NCBI GenBank assembly: GCA_024409165.1
Contig: JAKSUE010000032.1
Span: 1 to 9,747, forward strand
DNA from: an archaeon
GTDB taxonomy: Archaea > Methanobacteriota > Methanobacteria > Methanobacteriales > Methanobacteriaceae
Direction of reading: 5' to 3'
Length of the DNA stretch: 9,747 nt
Shown here: piece by piece, positions 1-5,853 of the stretch
How positions within the stretch are numbered: position 1 is the first letter of the stretch
Layout: each line of letters begins with the position of its first letter
Translations under genes and position numbers: made by a program
Notes under the pieces: generated by a model
Databases searched by the model: none
Told to the model about the DNA's origin: nothing
What the model saw: only the letters and a program-made list of their open reading frames with translations

Positions 1-68
1 AGAATTATTTAAAAAATAGCTAATTTAATATTATTAAAAAATGTTATAAAAATAAAAAAATAAGAAAG

Positions 69-91
69 TAAGAGATTATTAAAATCTCTTA
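69..91 (-). terminator. Hairpin plus T-tract terminator of the Xre-DUF4013 operon
   Basis: A perfect 9-bp stem (TAAGAGATT at 69-77 and AATCTCTTA at 83-91, loop ATTAA) starts 10 bp past the stop of the distal DUF4013 gene. Read on the minus strand it is followed by CTTTCTTA and then a run of seven T at 54-60. A U-rich tract after a stem fits transcription termination. Archaeal terminators usually depend on the T-tract, so the stem may mainly protect the RNA end. Confidence 0.6.
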
Positions 92-100
92 AAAGTTTAT

Positions 101-937
101 TTATTCTTTAATAGCTTCTTTATATAAAGATCCATAGAAACGGTATGTAACTATTTCTAAATAAGAAATTACTAAGACTAATATAATAAGTGCAATGAAT
201 AATCCAATGTAACTTCCTATTTCACCTGCAAATGATAAGATAATAGCTATAATAAAGGATACAAATAAAGCAGCAAATAATATAATAAGTCCAACTAAAG
301 CTAAGAATACTAAAGCTCCAATGAATCTAATCCATCCAATAGAAGAGATGAGTGCTAAAATTCCTTTACGGTCAAATGCAGATTTAAAATTATTGTTATT
401 TGCAGCCATATTATTAACAGCCATAATTCCCATAAGAATTAAAATAATACCTAATATAATAGCTATAATTCCAACTACCAATGCAATAGTAGGTTGAGAA
501 CTGGATAATTTTACACTGATATTAGAAAGAATAGATGGTACGATTGAGTAAACAATCATTACAACAGTTACTTTAACACCATTTATAAACATATTTTTAA
601 AATTATCAAATTTAGGAAGATTGTTTTTACCTTCAATAGTGAATTTAATAATTTCATATAAATATCCAGTAATAAATAATGAAACTATTACAGAAATAAT
701 TAAAAATATAATTATTTCAGCAATACTTGAACTTGAAAGGAAAGTAGGTAACATTTTACTACCTTCTACTAACATATGTACATTTACAGCTTGTTCTAAA
801 GAACCAATAAATACATAAAGAGAAGCAAAGAATAATGCAAATATAATACAGTATAATGCTGCTAAAAGACCTATTTTTTTAGGTTCATATAATGGATATT
901 TTAATCCATCTTTTAAATTATCAGTAATACTTGCCAT
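101..937 (-). CDS. DUF4013 family multi-pass membrane protein (distal paralog)
   Basis: This is a 278-residue hydrophobic protein with about six predicted membrane segments, near residues 22-44, 72-94, 119-137, 150-174, 203-236 and 240-265. It has no obvious signal peptide. The family is recognised by a GY segment followed by a short charged stretch, then LPKF, a Phe-Gly/Asn-Gly pattern and a Tyr-rich helix (about 91-133), and by the NMAA..SAF..SIGW(I/L)RxIG block at about 166-207. It shares both blocks with the neighbouring gene, so the two are paralogs. This copy has an extra loop and helix near residues 45-95. The ATG is well supported: AAGGTGAT at 941-948 lies 3 nt upstream and matches the archaeal anti-Shine-Dalgarno. 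The gap to the upstream paralog is 45 bp with no terminator, so co-transcription is likely. The biochemical function of the family is not known to me; a membrane location is secure. Confidence 0.85.
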   Translation of the reverse strand: MASITDNLKDGLKYPLYEPKKIGLLAALYCIIFALFFASLYVFIGSLEQAVNVHMLVEGSKMLPTFLSSSSIAEIIIFLIISVIVSLFITGYLYEIIKFTIEGKNNLPKFDNFKNMFINGVKVTVVMIVYSIVPSILSNISVKLSSSQPTIALVVGIIAIILGIILILMGIMAVNNMAANNNNFKSAFDRKGILALISSIGWIRFIGALVFLALVGLIILFAALFVSFIIAIILSFAGEIGSYIGLFIALIILVLVISYLEIVTYRFYGSLYKEAIKE

Positions 938-982
938 AAAATCACCTTATAATCAATTAAATTAATCAGTAATATACATCAT

Positions 983-1720
983 CTATTCTTTAAGGTTGTA
1001 AACAAGCCCAATGGAACGTGCTTCGAATATTGATAAGAAAGGACCTACAATAAAGCAGAATATTGCAAACATTACAATAAATCCTACACCAAGAACACCA
1101 ACTAATCCAGCACCACCAGCAAGAGCACTACCAAATATTCCAAATATAGTGAAAAGAATTACTAAAACTAATATTACTACAAGAGTAATAATTAACATTA
1201 TTAAGAGTAATCCTATATAGAATCCAATAAGTCTTAACCATCCAATAGATTTTGCAATAGCACGTAAAGATTTAATATCAAAAGCTGTTGATAAAGCTTC
1301 ATCTTCAGCAGCCATATGACAAACAGCAAGATCAGATAAAATATAAGCAACAACACCGATAACAACAGTTAAAATAACTCCAATACCAGTAATTATTCCA
1401 CCTGCAGATCCACCAACTGCTCTTCCAGCCCACATAAATACAGCAAATATAATTATAGGGACAATAATGTATACAAATTTAACAACAAATATTTTCAATC
1501 CATCTATAAACATAGAAATAGCATCACTAAAATCAGGTAATGCATCATCTCCATTTATCATTCCTTTAACAGCAACTTTAGTTACTCTATAAGAGTATCC
1601 TAATTGTAAAAATATTGGTAAAATTAAAAAATTAAATAAACAAATAATACCTAGTTTTATTAATCTTTTACCATCTTGAGCACTATATTCCATAGCGTCT
1701 TTATAACTATCTAAAGTCAT
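983..1720 (-). CDS. DUF4013 family multi-pass membrane protein (proximal paralog)
   Basis: This 245-residue protein has about five or six hydrophobic segments, with two long Gly/Ile/Val-rich ones at roughly 104-128 and 156-183. Its diagnostic part is GYSYRVTKVAVKG..ALPDF.....F.DGLK at about 41-75, and the HMAA...STAFD..S...SIGWLRLIG block at about 135-166. Both parts match the downstream DUF4013 protein. I start it at the ATG at 1720 rather than the GTG at 1732, because the GAGG at 1727-1730 is an apt ribosome binding site for this ATG and overlaps the GTG itself. It lies 48 bp below the Xre regulator and 45 bp above its paralog, so the three genes probably form one transcript. Glycines are abundant in the C-terminal helices (GSALAGGAGLVGVLGVG). 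Function is unknown; a structural, channel-like or membrane-organising role would be guesswork. Confidence 0.83.
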   Translation of the reverse strand: MTLDSYKDAMEYSAQDGKRLIKLGIICLFNFLILPIFLQLGYSYRVTKVAVKGMINGDDALPDFSDAISMFIDGLKIFVVKFVYIIVPIIIFAVFMWAGRAVGGSAGGIITGIGVILTVVIGVVAYILSDLAVCHMAAEDEALSTAFDIKSLRAIAKSIGWLRLIGFYIGLLLIMLIITLVVILVLVILFTIFGIFGSALAGGAGLVGVLGVGFIVMFAIFCFIVGPFLSIFEARSIGLVYNLKE

Positions 1721-1726
1721 GAAATT

Positions 1727-1730
1727 CCTC
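1727..1730 (-). promoter_or_regulatory. Ribosome binding site deciding the start of the proximal DUF4013 gene
   Basis: On the minus strand GAGG is followed by six bases (AATTTC) and ATG at 1720. The longer reading with GTG at 1732 would place its own start codon inside this site and leaves no other good site upstream. Confidence 0.65.
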
Positions 1731-1768
1731 ACATATATTTATAAATCCAACGAACACATTTTCATAAA

Positions 1769-1975
1769 TTATAAATCATTTTCATCAAAAACGAAAACAT
1801 CTTCAATTGAATCACATTCTAAAAGTTTAGTTATCTTATAAGCCAACAACAATGAAGGATTATAACGACCATTTTCTAAAGCACTTATAGTTTGACGAGA
1901 CACACCTATCATATCAGCAAAATCCTTTTGGCTGATTCCTTTTTCTTGCCTCAAATATCTAACAAATGTCTTCAT
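1769..1975 (-). CDS. Small Xre/Cro-C1 family helix-turn-helix regulator
   Basis: This 68-residue protein is a single HTH_3 domain, a DNA-binding transcription factor expected to act as a dimer. The order is LRQEKGISQKDFADMIGVS (about 8-26), the recognition helix SRQTISALENGRYNP (26-40), and a helix LLLAYKITKLL with a C-terminal IEDVFVF tail (42-63). This layout is typical of the short YozG-like Xre regulators. There is no ligand or sensor domain, so any signal must come from protein partners or from its own level. The start is supported by GGAG on the minus strand about 7-10 bases upstream. It is the first gene of a probable operon with the two DUF4013 genes. A strong promoter lies about 170 bp upstream, and the repeat array at 2014-2106 lies between that promoter and this gene. 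Autoregulation through the array is plausible but not shown. Confidence 0.9.
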   Translation of the reverse strand: MKTFVRYLRQEKGISQKDFADMIGVSRQTISALENGRYNPSLLLAYKITKLLECDSIEDVFVFDENDL

Positions 1976-2013
1976 ATAATCTCTCCAAACACATAATAGA
2001 ATTAATATTTTAT

Positions 2014-2106
2014 TTACATTAATTACATCAGTTACATTAATTACATAGCTTACATAAACTTACACCAACTTACATTAAAAAAAATGTAAAAAATGTAAAA
2101 ATGTAA
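2014..2106. repeat. Phased TTACAT direct repeats joined to inverted ATGTAA repeats
   Basis: On the plus strand the hexamer TTACAT starts at 2014, 2023, 2032, 2041, 2050, 2060 (as TTACAC) and 2070. The steps are 9, 9, 9, 9, 10 and 10 bp. Its reverse complement ATGTAA starts at 2084, 2093 and 2101. At the switch point TTACATT and AATGTAA form a dyad at 2070-2089 with a 6-A spacer. Degenerate copies (TACATT at 2111, ATGTTA at 2121) extend toward the promoter. The near-helical spacing puts most copies on roughly the same DNA face, as expected of a cooperative protein-binding array. The array lies between the divergent xre and purB genes; assigning it to the Xre protein is inference. Confidence 0.85.
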
Positions 2107-2142
2107 AAAATACATTCCATATGTTAAAATTATACTACATAA

Positions 2143-2155
2143 TATATAAATGTTT
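2143..2155 (-). promoter_or_regulatory. Archaeal BRE/TATA promoter reading toward the Xre-DUF4013 operon
   Basis: The minus strand reads AAACATTTATATA, an A-rich BRE-like element joined to TTTATATA, the methanogen TATA consensus. Initiation would be expected about 25 bp downstream, near 2118-2122. The whole TTACAT/ATGTAA array would then fall at or just below the start site, in a leader of about 145 nt. The same AAACATTTATAT string forms the marR promoter in this window. Confidence 0.6.
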
Positions 2156-2195
2156 TCTTAGTTTTAATTTATTATTGTATTAATATTTAGTAAAT

Positions 2196-2218
2196 ATTTA
2201 ATCAAAAATCGATTAAAT
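2196..2218. promoter_or_regulatory. Inverted repeat upstream of the purB promoter
   Basis: The perfect arms ATTTAATC (2196-2203) and GATTAAAT (2211-2218) flank a 7-bp spacer. The dyad lies 8 bp above the first TATA-like unit of the purB promoter, a position suited to an operator. The arms are AT-rich, so chance is a real alternative. Confidence 0.35.
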
Positions 2219-2225
2219 TATAAAA

Positions 2226-2261
2226 TTTATAAATTTATAAAAATTATAAAAATTATAAAAA
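2226..2261 (+). promoter_or_regulatory. purB promoter region with tandem TTATAAAAA units
   Basis: Three exact tandem copies of the 9-mer TTATAAAAA (2235-2243, 2244-2252, 2253-2261) follow a TTTATAAA at 2226-2233. Each unit resembles a TATA box. The upstream units would give initiation near 2250-2265, leaving a short leader before GGAGA at 2282-2286 and the purB ATG. Which unit is used cannot be decided from sequence. Confidence 0.45.
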
Positions 2262-2292
2262 TAAAATTTAATTAAAAAAATGGAGAATATAA

Positions 2293-3642
2293 ATGGCAAT
2301 TCATCCTATTGAATTTAGATATGGAACCCCTGAAATGAAAAGAATATGGGAACAAGCAAATAAACATCAAAGAATGTTAGATATTGAATCTGCATTAGCT
2401 CAAGCTGAAGGCGAACTTGGAATTATTCCAAAGGAATATGCAGATGAGATTGTTAGAAAGGCAAAAATTGAATATGTTACTTTAGAACGTGTGAATGAAA
2501 TTGAAGCTGAAACTAAGCATGATATTGCATCACTTTCTAAAGGAATTACTGAAGTTTGTGATGGAGTAGCTGGAGAATATGTTCATTTTGGAGCTACTTC
2601 TAATGATATTGTTGATAGTAGTAATTCATTATTATTAAAAGATTCTATTGAAGTTTTAGAAGAGAAAATCGAAAGATTAACTAAAATTATTTTAAAACTT
2701 GCTGAGGAAAATAAAGATAAAGTTTGTATTGGACGTACTCATGGTCAACATGCATTACCAACTACTTATGGTATGAAATTTGCTATTTGGGCAGATGAAC
2801 TTCACAGACAATATATTAGATTATTAAATGCAAAAGATAATGTTTGTGTTGGTATGATGGATGGTGCTGTTGGAACTACTGCAGCTCTTGGAGAACAAGG
2901 TTGGGAAGTTCATAAAAGAGTATCTGAAATCTTAGGATTAAAACCTGCTCCAATTACAAACCAAGTTGTACAAAGAGATAACCATGTTGAATTTATTATG
3001 GCTTTAGCAAACCTTTCTACTACTTTAAGTAAAATTGCTCTTGAAATTAGAAACTTACAAAGAACTGAACTTCAAGAAGTAGGGGAATACTTTGACCCTG
3101 AAAAACAAGTTGGTAGTAGTACTATGCCACATAAAATGAATCCAATCACAGCAGAACGTATCTGTGGTGTTGCAAGAATTATCAAATCTTATGTTTTAGC
3201 AGCTATGGAAAACAACCCTCTTTGGCACGAAAGAGACCTTACAAACTCTTCTTGTGAAAGAATCATGTTCCCTGAAGCATGTATCTTAACTGATTACATC
3301 CTTAACCTTACAATTAAACTTATGAATAATCTCATCTTCTATGATGAAAATATTGAAAGAAACTTAAACTTCACTAATGGTTTAGTCATGGCTGAAAGAT
3401 TAATGGCTGAAATGACCAGAGCTGGAATGGGTAAACAAACTGCATATGCAATAGCACGTAAAAATGCTATCCGTGCAAATAAAGAAAAATTACTCCTTAA
3501 AGACCTTATTTTAGCTGATGAAGAAGCAAGTAAATTCTTAAGCCCTGAAGATGTAGAAAAAATCATGGACCCACATACTTACATTGGATCTGCAAATAAA
3601 ATAGTTGACGAAGTTATTGCATCCTCTAAAGACTGGTTTTAA
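2293..3642 (+). CDS. purB: Adenylosuccinate lyase
   Basis: This cytoplasmic enzyme of purine synthesis eliminates fumarate from SAICAR to give AICAR and from adenylosuccinate to give AMP. The family works as a homotetramer with composite active sites. The 449 residues match the usual length. The fumarase/aspartase superfamily signature is GSSTMPHKMNP at 274-284, in the mobile loop carrying the catalytic serine (S275/S276). Other active-site blocks are TKHD (H76), FGATSND (99-105) and GRTHGQHALPTTYG (147-160), where H150 is the likely catalytic histidine by analogy with fumarase. The start is set by GGAGA at 2282-2286, 6 bp before ATG. It appears to be a single-gene unit: the MFS gene begins 91 bp later, and a hairpin covers the purB stop. 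Third-position C rises strongly along the gene (see findings). No motif is broken and identification is secure. Confidence 0.97.
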   Translation: MAIHPIEFRYGTPEMKRIWEQANKHQRMLDIESALAQAEGELGIIPKEYADEIVRKAKIEYVTLERVNEIEAETKHDIASLSKGITEVCDGVAGEYVHFGATSNDIVDSSNSLLLKDSIEVLEEKIERLTKIILKLAEENKDKVCIGRTHGQHALPTTYGMKFAIWADELHRQYIRLLNAKDNVCVGMMDGAVGTTAALGEQGWEVHKRVSEILGLKPAPITNQVVQRDNHVEFIMALANLSTTLSKIALEIRNLQRTELQEVGEYFDPEKQVGSSTMPHKMNPITAERICGVARIIKSYVLAAMENNPLWHERDLTNSSCERIMFPEACILTDYILNLTIKLMNNLIFYDENIERNLNFTNGLVMAERLMAEMTRAGMGKQTAYAIARKNAIRANKEKLLLKDLILADEEASKFLSPEDVEKIMDPHTYIGSANKIVDEVIASSKDWF

Positions 3643-3651
3643 GTCTTTAGA
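3625..3651 (+). terminator. Hairpin straddling the purB stop codon
   Basis: A perfect 10-bp stem (TCTAAAGACT at 3625-3634 and AGTCTTTAGA at 3642-3651, loop GGTTTTA) contains the purB stop TAA at 3640-3642. No long T-tract follows, so it is a weak transcription terminator candidate. An RNA 3'-end or mRNA-stability element is equally possible. Confidence 0.4.
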
Positions 3652-3688
3652 ATTAGCATAATCTTACATGAATAATAAAATAAAAGTA

Positions 3689-3711
3689 AATAATAGAAAA
3701 TAGCTATTATT
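3689..3711. promoter_or_regulatory. Inverted repeat upstream of the MFS gene
   Basis: The perfect 8-bp arms AATAATAG (3689-3696) and CTATTATT (3704-3711) have a 7-bp spacer and end 22 bp before the MFS start. It could be an operator or the 3' hairpin of purB transcripts. It does not resemble the palindrome at the marR promoter. Confidence 0.3.
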
Positions 3712-3733
3712 AATAAAATTAGCAGTTGATAAA

Positions 3734-5122
3734 ATGATTAATATAAATGAAAATAATTTAGGAAAATACATTACATTTGTAGTATTCTTTATCTGTGTTT
3801 TCTCTGCTTATCTTTCTAATGTAGTTTCTGTTGCACTTCCTGAAATAGCAAGGTCATTAGGAATGAGTAATATTATTCAAAATTGGACTGCATCAATATT
3901 TTTACTTGTAATAGCTATGTTTTCAATTCCTTTTGGTAAATTATCTGGAAAATGGGGATTGAAAAAATCTGTGAAAATTAGTTTAATTTTAATGATAATT
4001 GGATCTATTGGTTCTGCACTTGCTAATTCCCAGTATATTTTACTATTTTTTAGAGCATTTCAAGGAATTGGTGGTGCATTATTAAATGTAGCATCTATTG
4101 CATTAATTGGAGCTGCTGTTCCTGCTGAAAAAAGAGGTACATCATTAGGAATCAGTATTGCAGGAGTTTATATTGGTATTTCATTTGCTCCTGTAATTGG
4201 AGGTATATTAACTTACAACTTTGGTTGGGAAAGTATATTCTCAATAACTGTTCCATTCCTTATTATTGCATATATTCTTATGTTAGCTATTAAAGATGAA
4301 TGGAATGACTTTACAAGTGAATCTCTTGATAAATTAGGTTGTGGTGTTTATGCTATTGGAATCATGTTATTTATTTTTGGATTCACATCATTAAACGACT
4401 TAATTGGTATTATATCCCTTATTGTTGGTGGAATTTTACTCATAGGATTTACAATTATTGAACTTAAAGTAGAAAATCCTGTATTTAATGTCAGATTATT
4501 TAAAAATAAAAAGTTTTTATCTGCAAACATAGCTTCACTTATTAGCTATTTTGCAACATTTGTAATTACTTTCATACTTAACTATCACTTCCAATACATA
4601 ATGGGACTTGATTCACAAACATCTGGAATAATCTTAATTATCTGTCCACTTATGATGACTATTGTATCACCATTCTCTGGAAGATTATCTGATAAAATAA
4701 CTCCACAAATATTATCTGCAATAGGAATGACACTTGTTACAATAGCTATTGGAATACTCTGTTTCTTAGATAAAAACACTTCAATCCTTGTAATTTCCAT
4801 ATCTATGTTCTTACAAGGTGTAGGATTTGGAATATTCTCTTCCCCAAATACAAATGCAATCATGGGAAATGTTCCAAAAGAAGAAACCCCATCTGCATCT
4901 GCATCACTCTCTGCTGTAAGAGTTATAGGACAAACAATGAGTTTAGGTATGCTCACTGTCATATTTGCAATAATCATGGGAAATGTTCCAATCATTCCAA
5001 AATACTATCCATTACTTATGCAAAGTTCACAAATGGCATGTATAATAGCTGTAATCGCATGTATAATCGCTATTTTAGCATCACTTGTAGGGGTAAAATC
5101 TGGTTCTGAATCAAATACCTAA
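3734..5122 (+). CDS. MFS multidrug exporter, DHA2 (EmrB/QacA-like) type
   Basis: This 462-residue integral membrane protein probably has 14 helices and is expected to export toxic organic compounds using the ion gradient. Motif A is seen as GKLSGKWGLKK (68-78). The RAFQGIGGA block at 97-105 is typical of motif B, and GVYIGISFAPVIGG (144-157) is motif C, which marks drug/H+ antiporters. The later RLSDKITPQ (317-325) is the second-half motif A. The family's TM1 pattern LDxTIVNVALP appears here as YLSNVVSVALP (26-36), with leucine where the acidic residue normally sits, so coupling may differ. The ribosome binding site is weak (GTTGAT at 3725-3730, 3 nt before ATG). It lies 91 bp after purB and 253 bp before marR, with T-rich terminator DNA between, so it is probably not in the marR operon. 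The substrate cannot be inferred. Confidence 0.9.
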   Translation: MININENNLGKYITFVVFFICVFSAYLSNVVSVALPEIARSLGMSNIIQNWTASIFLLVIAMFSIPFGKLSGKWGLKKSVKISLILMIIGSIGSALANSQYILLFFRAFQGIGGALLNVASIALIGAAVPAEKRGTSLGISIAGVYIGISFAPVIGGILTYNFGWESIFSITVPFLIIAYILMLAIKDEWNDFTSESLDKLGCGVYAIGIMLFIFGFTSLNDLIGIISLIVGGILLIGFTIIELKVENPVFNVRLFKNKKFLSANIASLISYFATFVITFILNYHFQYIMGLDSQTSGIILIICPLMMTIVSPFSGRLSDKITPQILSAIGMTLVTIAIGILCFLDKNTSILVISISMFLQGVGFGIFSSPNTNAIMGNVPKEETPSASASLSAVRVIGQTMSLGMLTVIFAIIMGNVPIIPKYYPLLMQSSQMACIIAVIACIIAILASLVGVKSGSESNT

Positions 5123-5139
5123 CTAAATTTTATAATTTA

Positions 5140-5212
5140 CTTTTTTATTATTAAAAATTTAACTTTCTTTTTTTATAATAAGTTCAATTAACTTTATTTT
5201 CTTTTTATTTTT
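5140..5212 (+). terminator. T-rich termination zone after the MFS gene
   Basis: Several pyrimidine runs follow the stop: CTTTTTT at 5140-5146, TTTCTTTTTTT at 5164-5174, and T-rich DNA from 5193 to 5212. Clustered U-tracts without a GC stem are the usual archaeal intrinsic terminator, so the MFS transcript probably ends here before the marR promoter. Confidence 0.6.
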
Positions 5213-5256
5213 CAATATTATAATCAAATAGAAAAAATAACTATTTTTAAAATAAT

Positions 5257-5287
5257 TGTTTCATGTTCAACTGTTTCATATGAAACA
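5257..5287. promoter_or_regulatory. Candidate MarR operator: 16-bp palindrome plus half-site
   Basis: TGTTTCATATGAAACA at 5272-5287 is a perfect 16-bp palindrome. A further half-site TGTTTCAT lies 15 bp upstream at 5257-5264. The size and symmetry suit a winged-helix dimer such as MarR. The palindrome ends exactly where TTTATATT begins, so it overlaps the BRE, where TFB binds. Autorepression by the downstream MarR protein is the simplest reading, but it is inferred. Confidence 0.65.
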
Positions 5288-5295
5288 TTTATATT
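5282..5295 (+). promoter_or_regulatory. BRE/TATA promoter of the marR-MATE-DUF169 operon
   Basis: GAAACA followed by TTTATATT (5288-5295) is a good archaeal BRE/TATA. Expected initiation is near 5313-5320, giving a leader of about 60 nt before the marR ATG. The AAACATTTATAT core is identical to the minus-strand promoter at 2143-2155. Confidence 0.65.
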
Positions 5296-5322
5296 ATATT
5301 TAAAACATATTAATAGTATAAA

Positions 5323-5352
5323 ATAAATAGAACATATTTCAATTCTATTTAT
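5323..5352. promoter_or_regulatory. Inverted repeat in the marR leader
   Basis: The perfect 10-bp arms ATAAATAGAA (5323-5332) and TTCTATTTAT (5343-5352) enclose a 10-bp spacer, just below the predicted start site. It may be a second operator or a leader hairpin. A smaller dyad, ATAGG/CCTAT at 5365-5377, spans the AGGT ribosome binding site and the first bases of the marR start codon. Confidence 0.45.
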
Positions 5353-5375
5353 AAAAAATAATTAATAGGTATCCT

Positions 5376-5822
5376 ATGAAAGATGAAAAACGAGAAGATA
5401 TTTATGATATGATGCCTTTTATAGCATTAATTCATAATATTTCAAAAAATAAAATAAAATATTCTAAAGAAAATATTCCTGAATTTAATATATTTCCATC
5501 TGGTCGTTATTTAATGAAAATATACGATTTTGAAAATTTATCACAAGATGATTTAGCAAATTTATATGGTCAAAGTAAAGGAACAGTAGCTAAATCTCTT
5601 AAAAAATTAGAAGATGAAGGATATATTGAAAGAGAAGCGGACCCTGAAAATAGAAGGAAATACATTCTTAAGACAACACCAAAAGGAAATGAGTTAGTTC
5701 CAAGAGTTAGAAAATTATTAAAAGAATGGGAAGACGAAGTTGGAATAAGTGATTTAGACGATGAAACTAAAGAAAAAATAAAAGAAATAGCAAGAAAAAG
5801 TGCTAAATTAATTAATGATTAA
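5376..5822 (+). CDS. MarR family winged-helix transcriptional regulator
   Basis: This 148-residue protein should act as a dimeric ligand-responsive repressor. N-terminal helices for dimerisation (about 8-35) lead into the winged helix: LSQDDLANLYG (55-65), recognition helix SKGTVAKSLKKLEDEGYI (67-84), and a wing EREADPENRRKYILKTTPKG (85-104) with the family's typical D/R pair (D89, R93). A C-terminal coiled helix (about 107-146) completes the dimer interface. The ligand is unknown, and no cysteine is present, so thiol-based oxidant sensing is ruled out. The ribosome binding site is AGGT at 5367-5370. MATE follows after 31 bp with its own GTGAT site, then DUF169 14 bp later, so all three probably share the promoter at 5282-5295. 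The adjacent 16-bp palindrome is the likely operator. By family precedent the inducer would be a compound the MATE pump exports, but this is inference. Confidence 0.92.
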   Translation: MKDEKREDIYDMMPFIALIHNISKNKIKYSKENIPEFNIFPSGRYLMKIYDFENLSQDDLANLYGQSKGTVAKSLKKLEDEGYIEREADPENRRKYILKTTPKGNELVPRVRKLLKEWEDEVGISDLDDETKEKIKEIARKSAKLIND

Positions 5823-5853
5823 ATGAATTATTAAAATTAAAATTCGTGATAAT

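Noticed and set aside
621..818. Short plus-strand open frames opposite the DUF4013 genes (also 1011-1220)
   Set aside because: They are complementary to membrane-protein coding sequence and have no ribosome binding site or recognisable product.
2014..2106. CRISPR array
   Set aside because: The repeat unit is only six bases with 3-4 base gaps. There are no 25-40 bp repeats or unique spacers, and no cas genes.
3689..3711. Second binding site for the MarR protein upstream of the MFS gene
   Set aside because: The arms AATAATAG/CTATTATT do not resemble TGTTTCATATGAAACA, so linking the MFS gene to this MarR regulon has no sequence support.
4585..4995. Open frame of 136 codons on the minus strand inside the MFS gene
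   Set aside because: It lies wholly inside a well-supported plus-strand transporter gene, shows no recognisable domain, and is the kind of shadow frame AT-rich hydrophobic genes produce.
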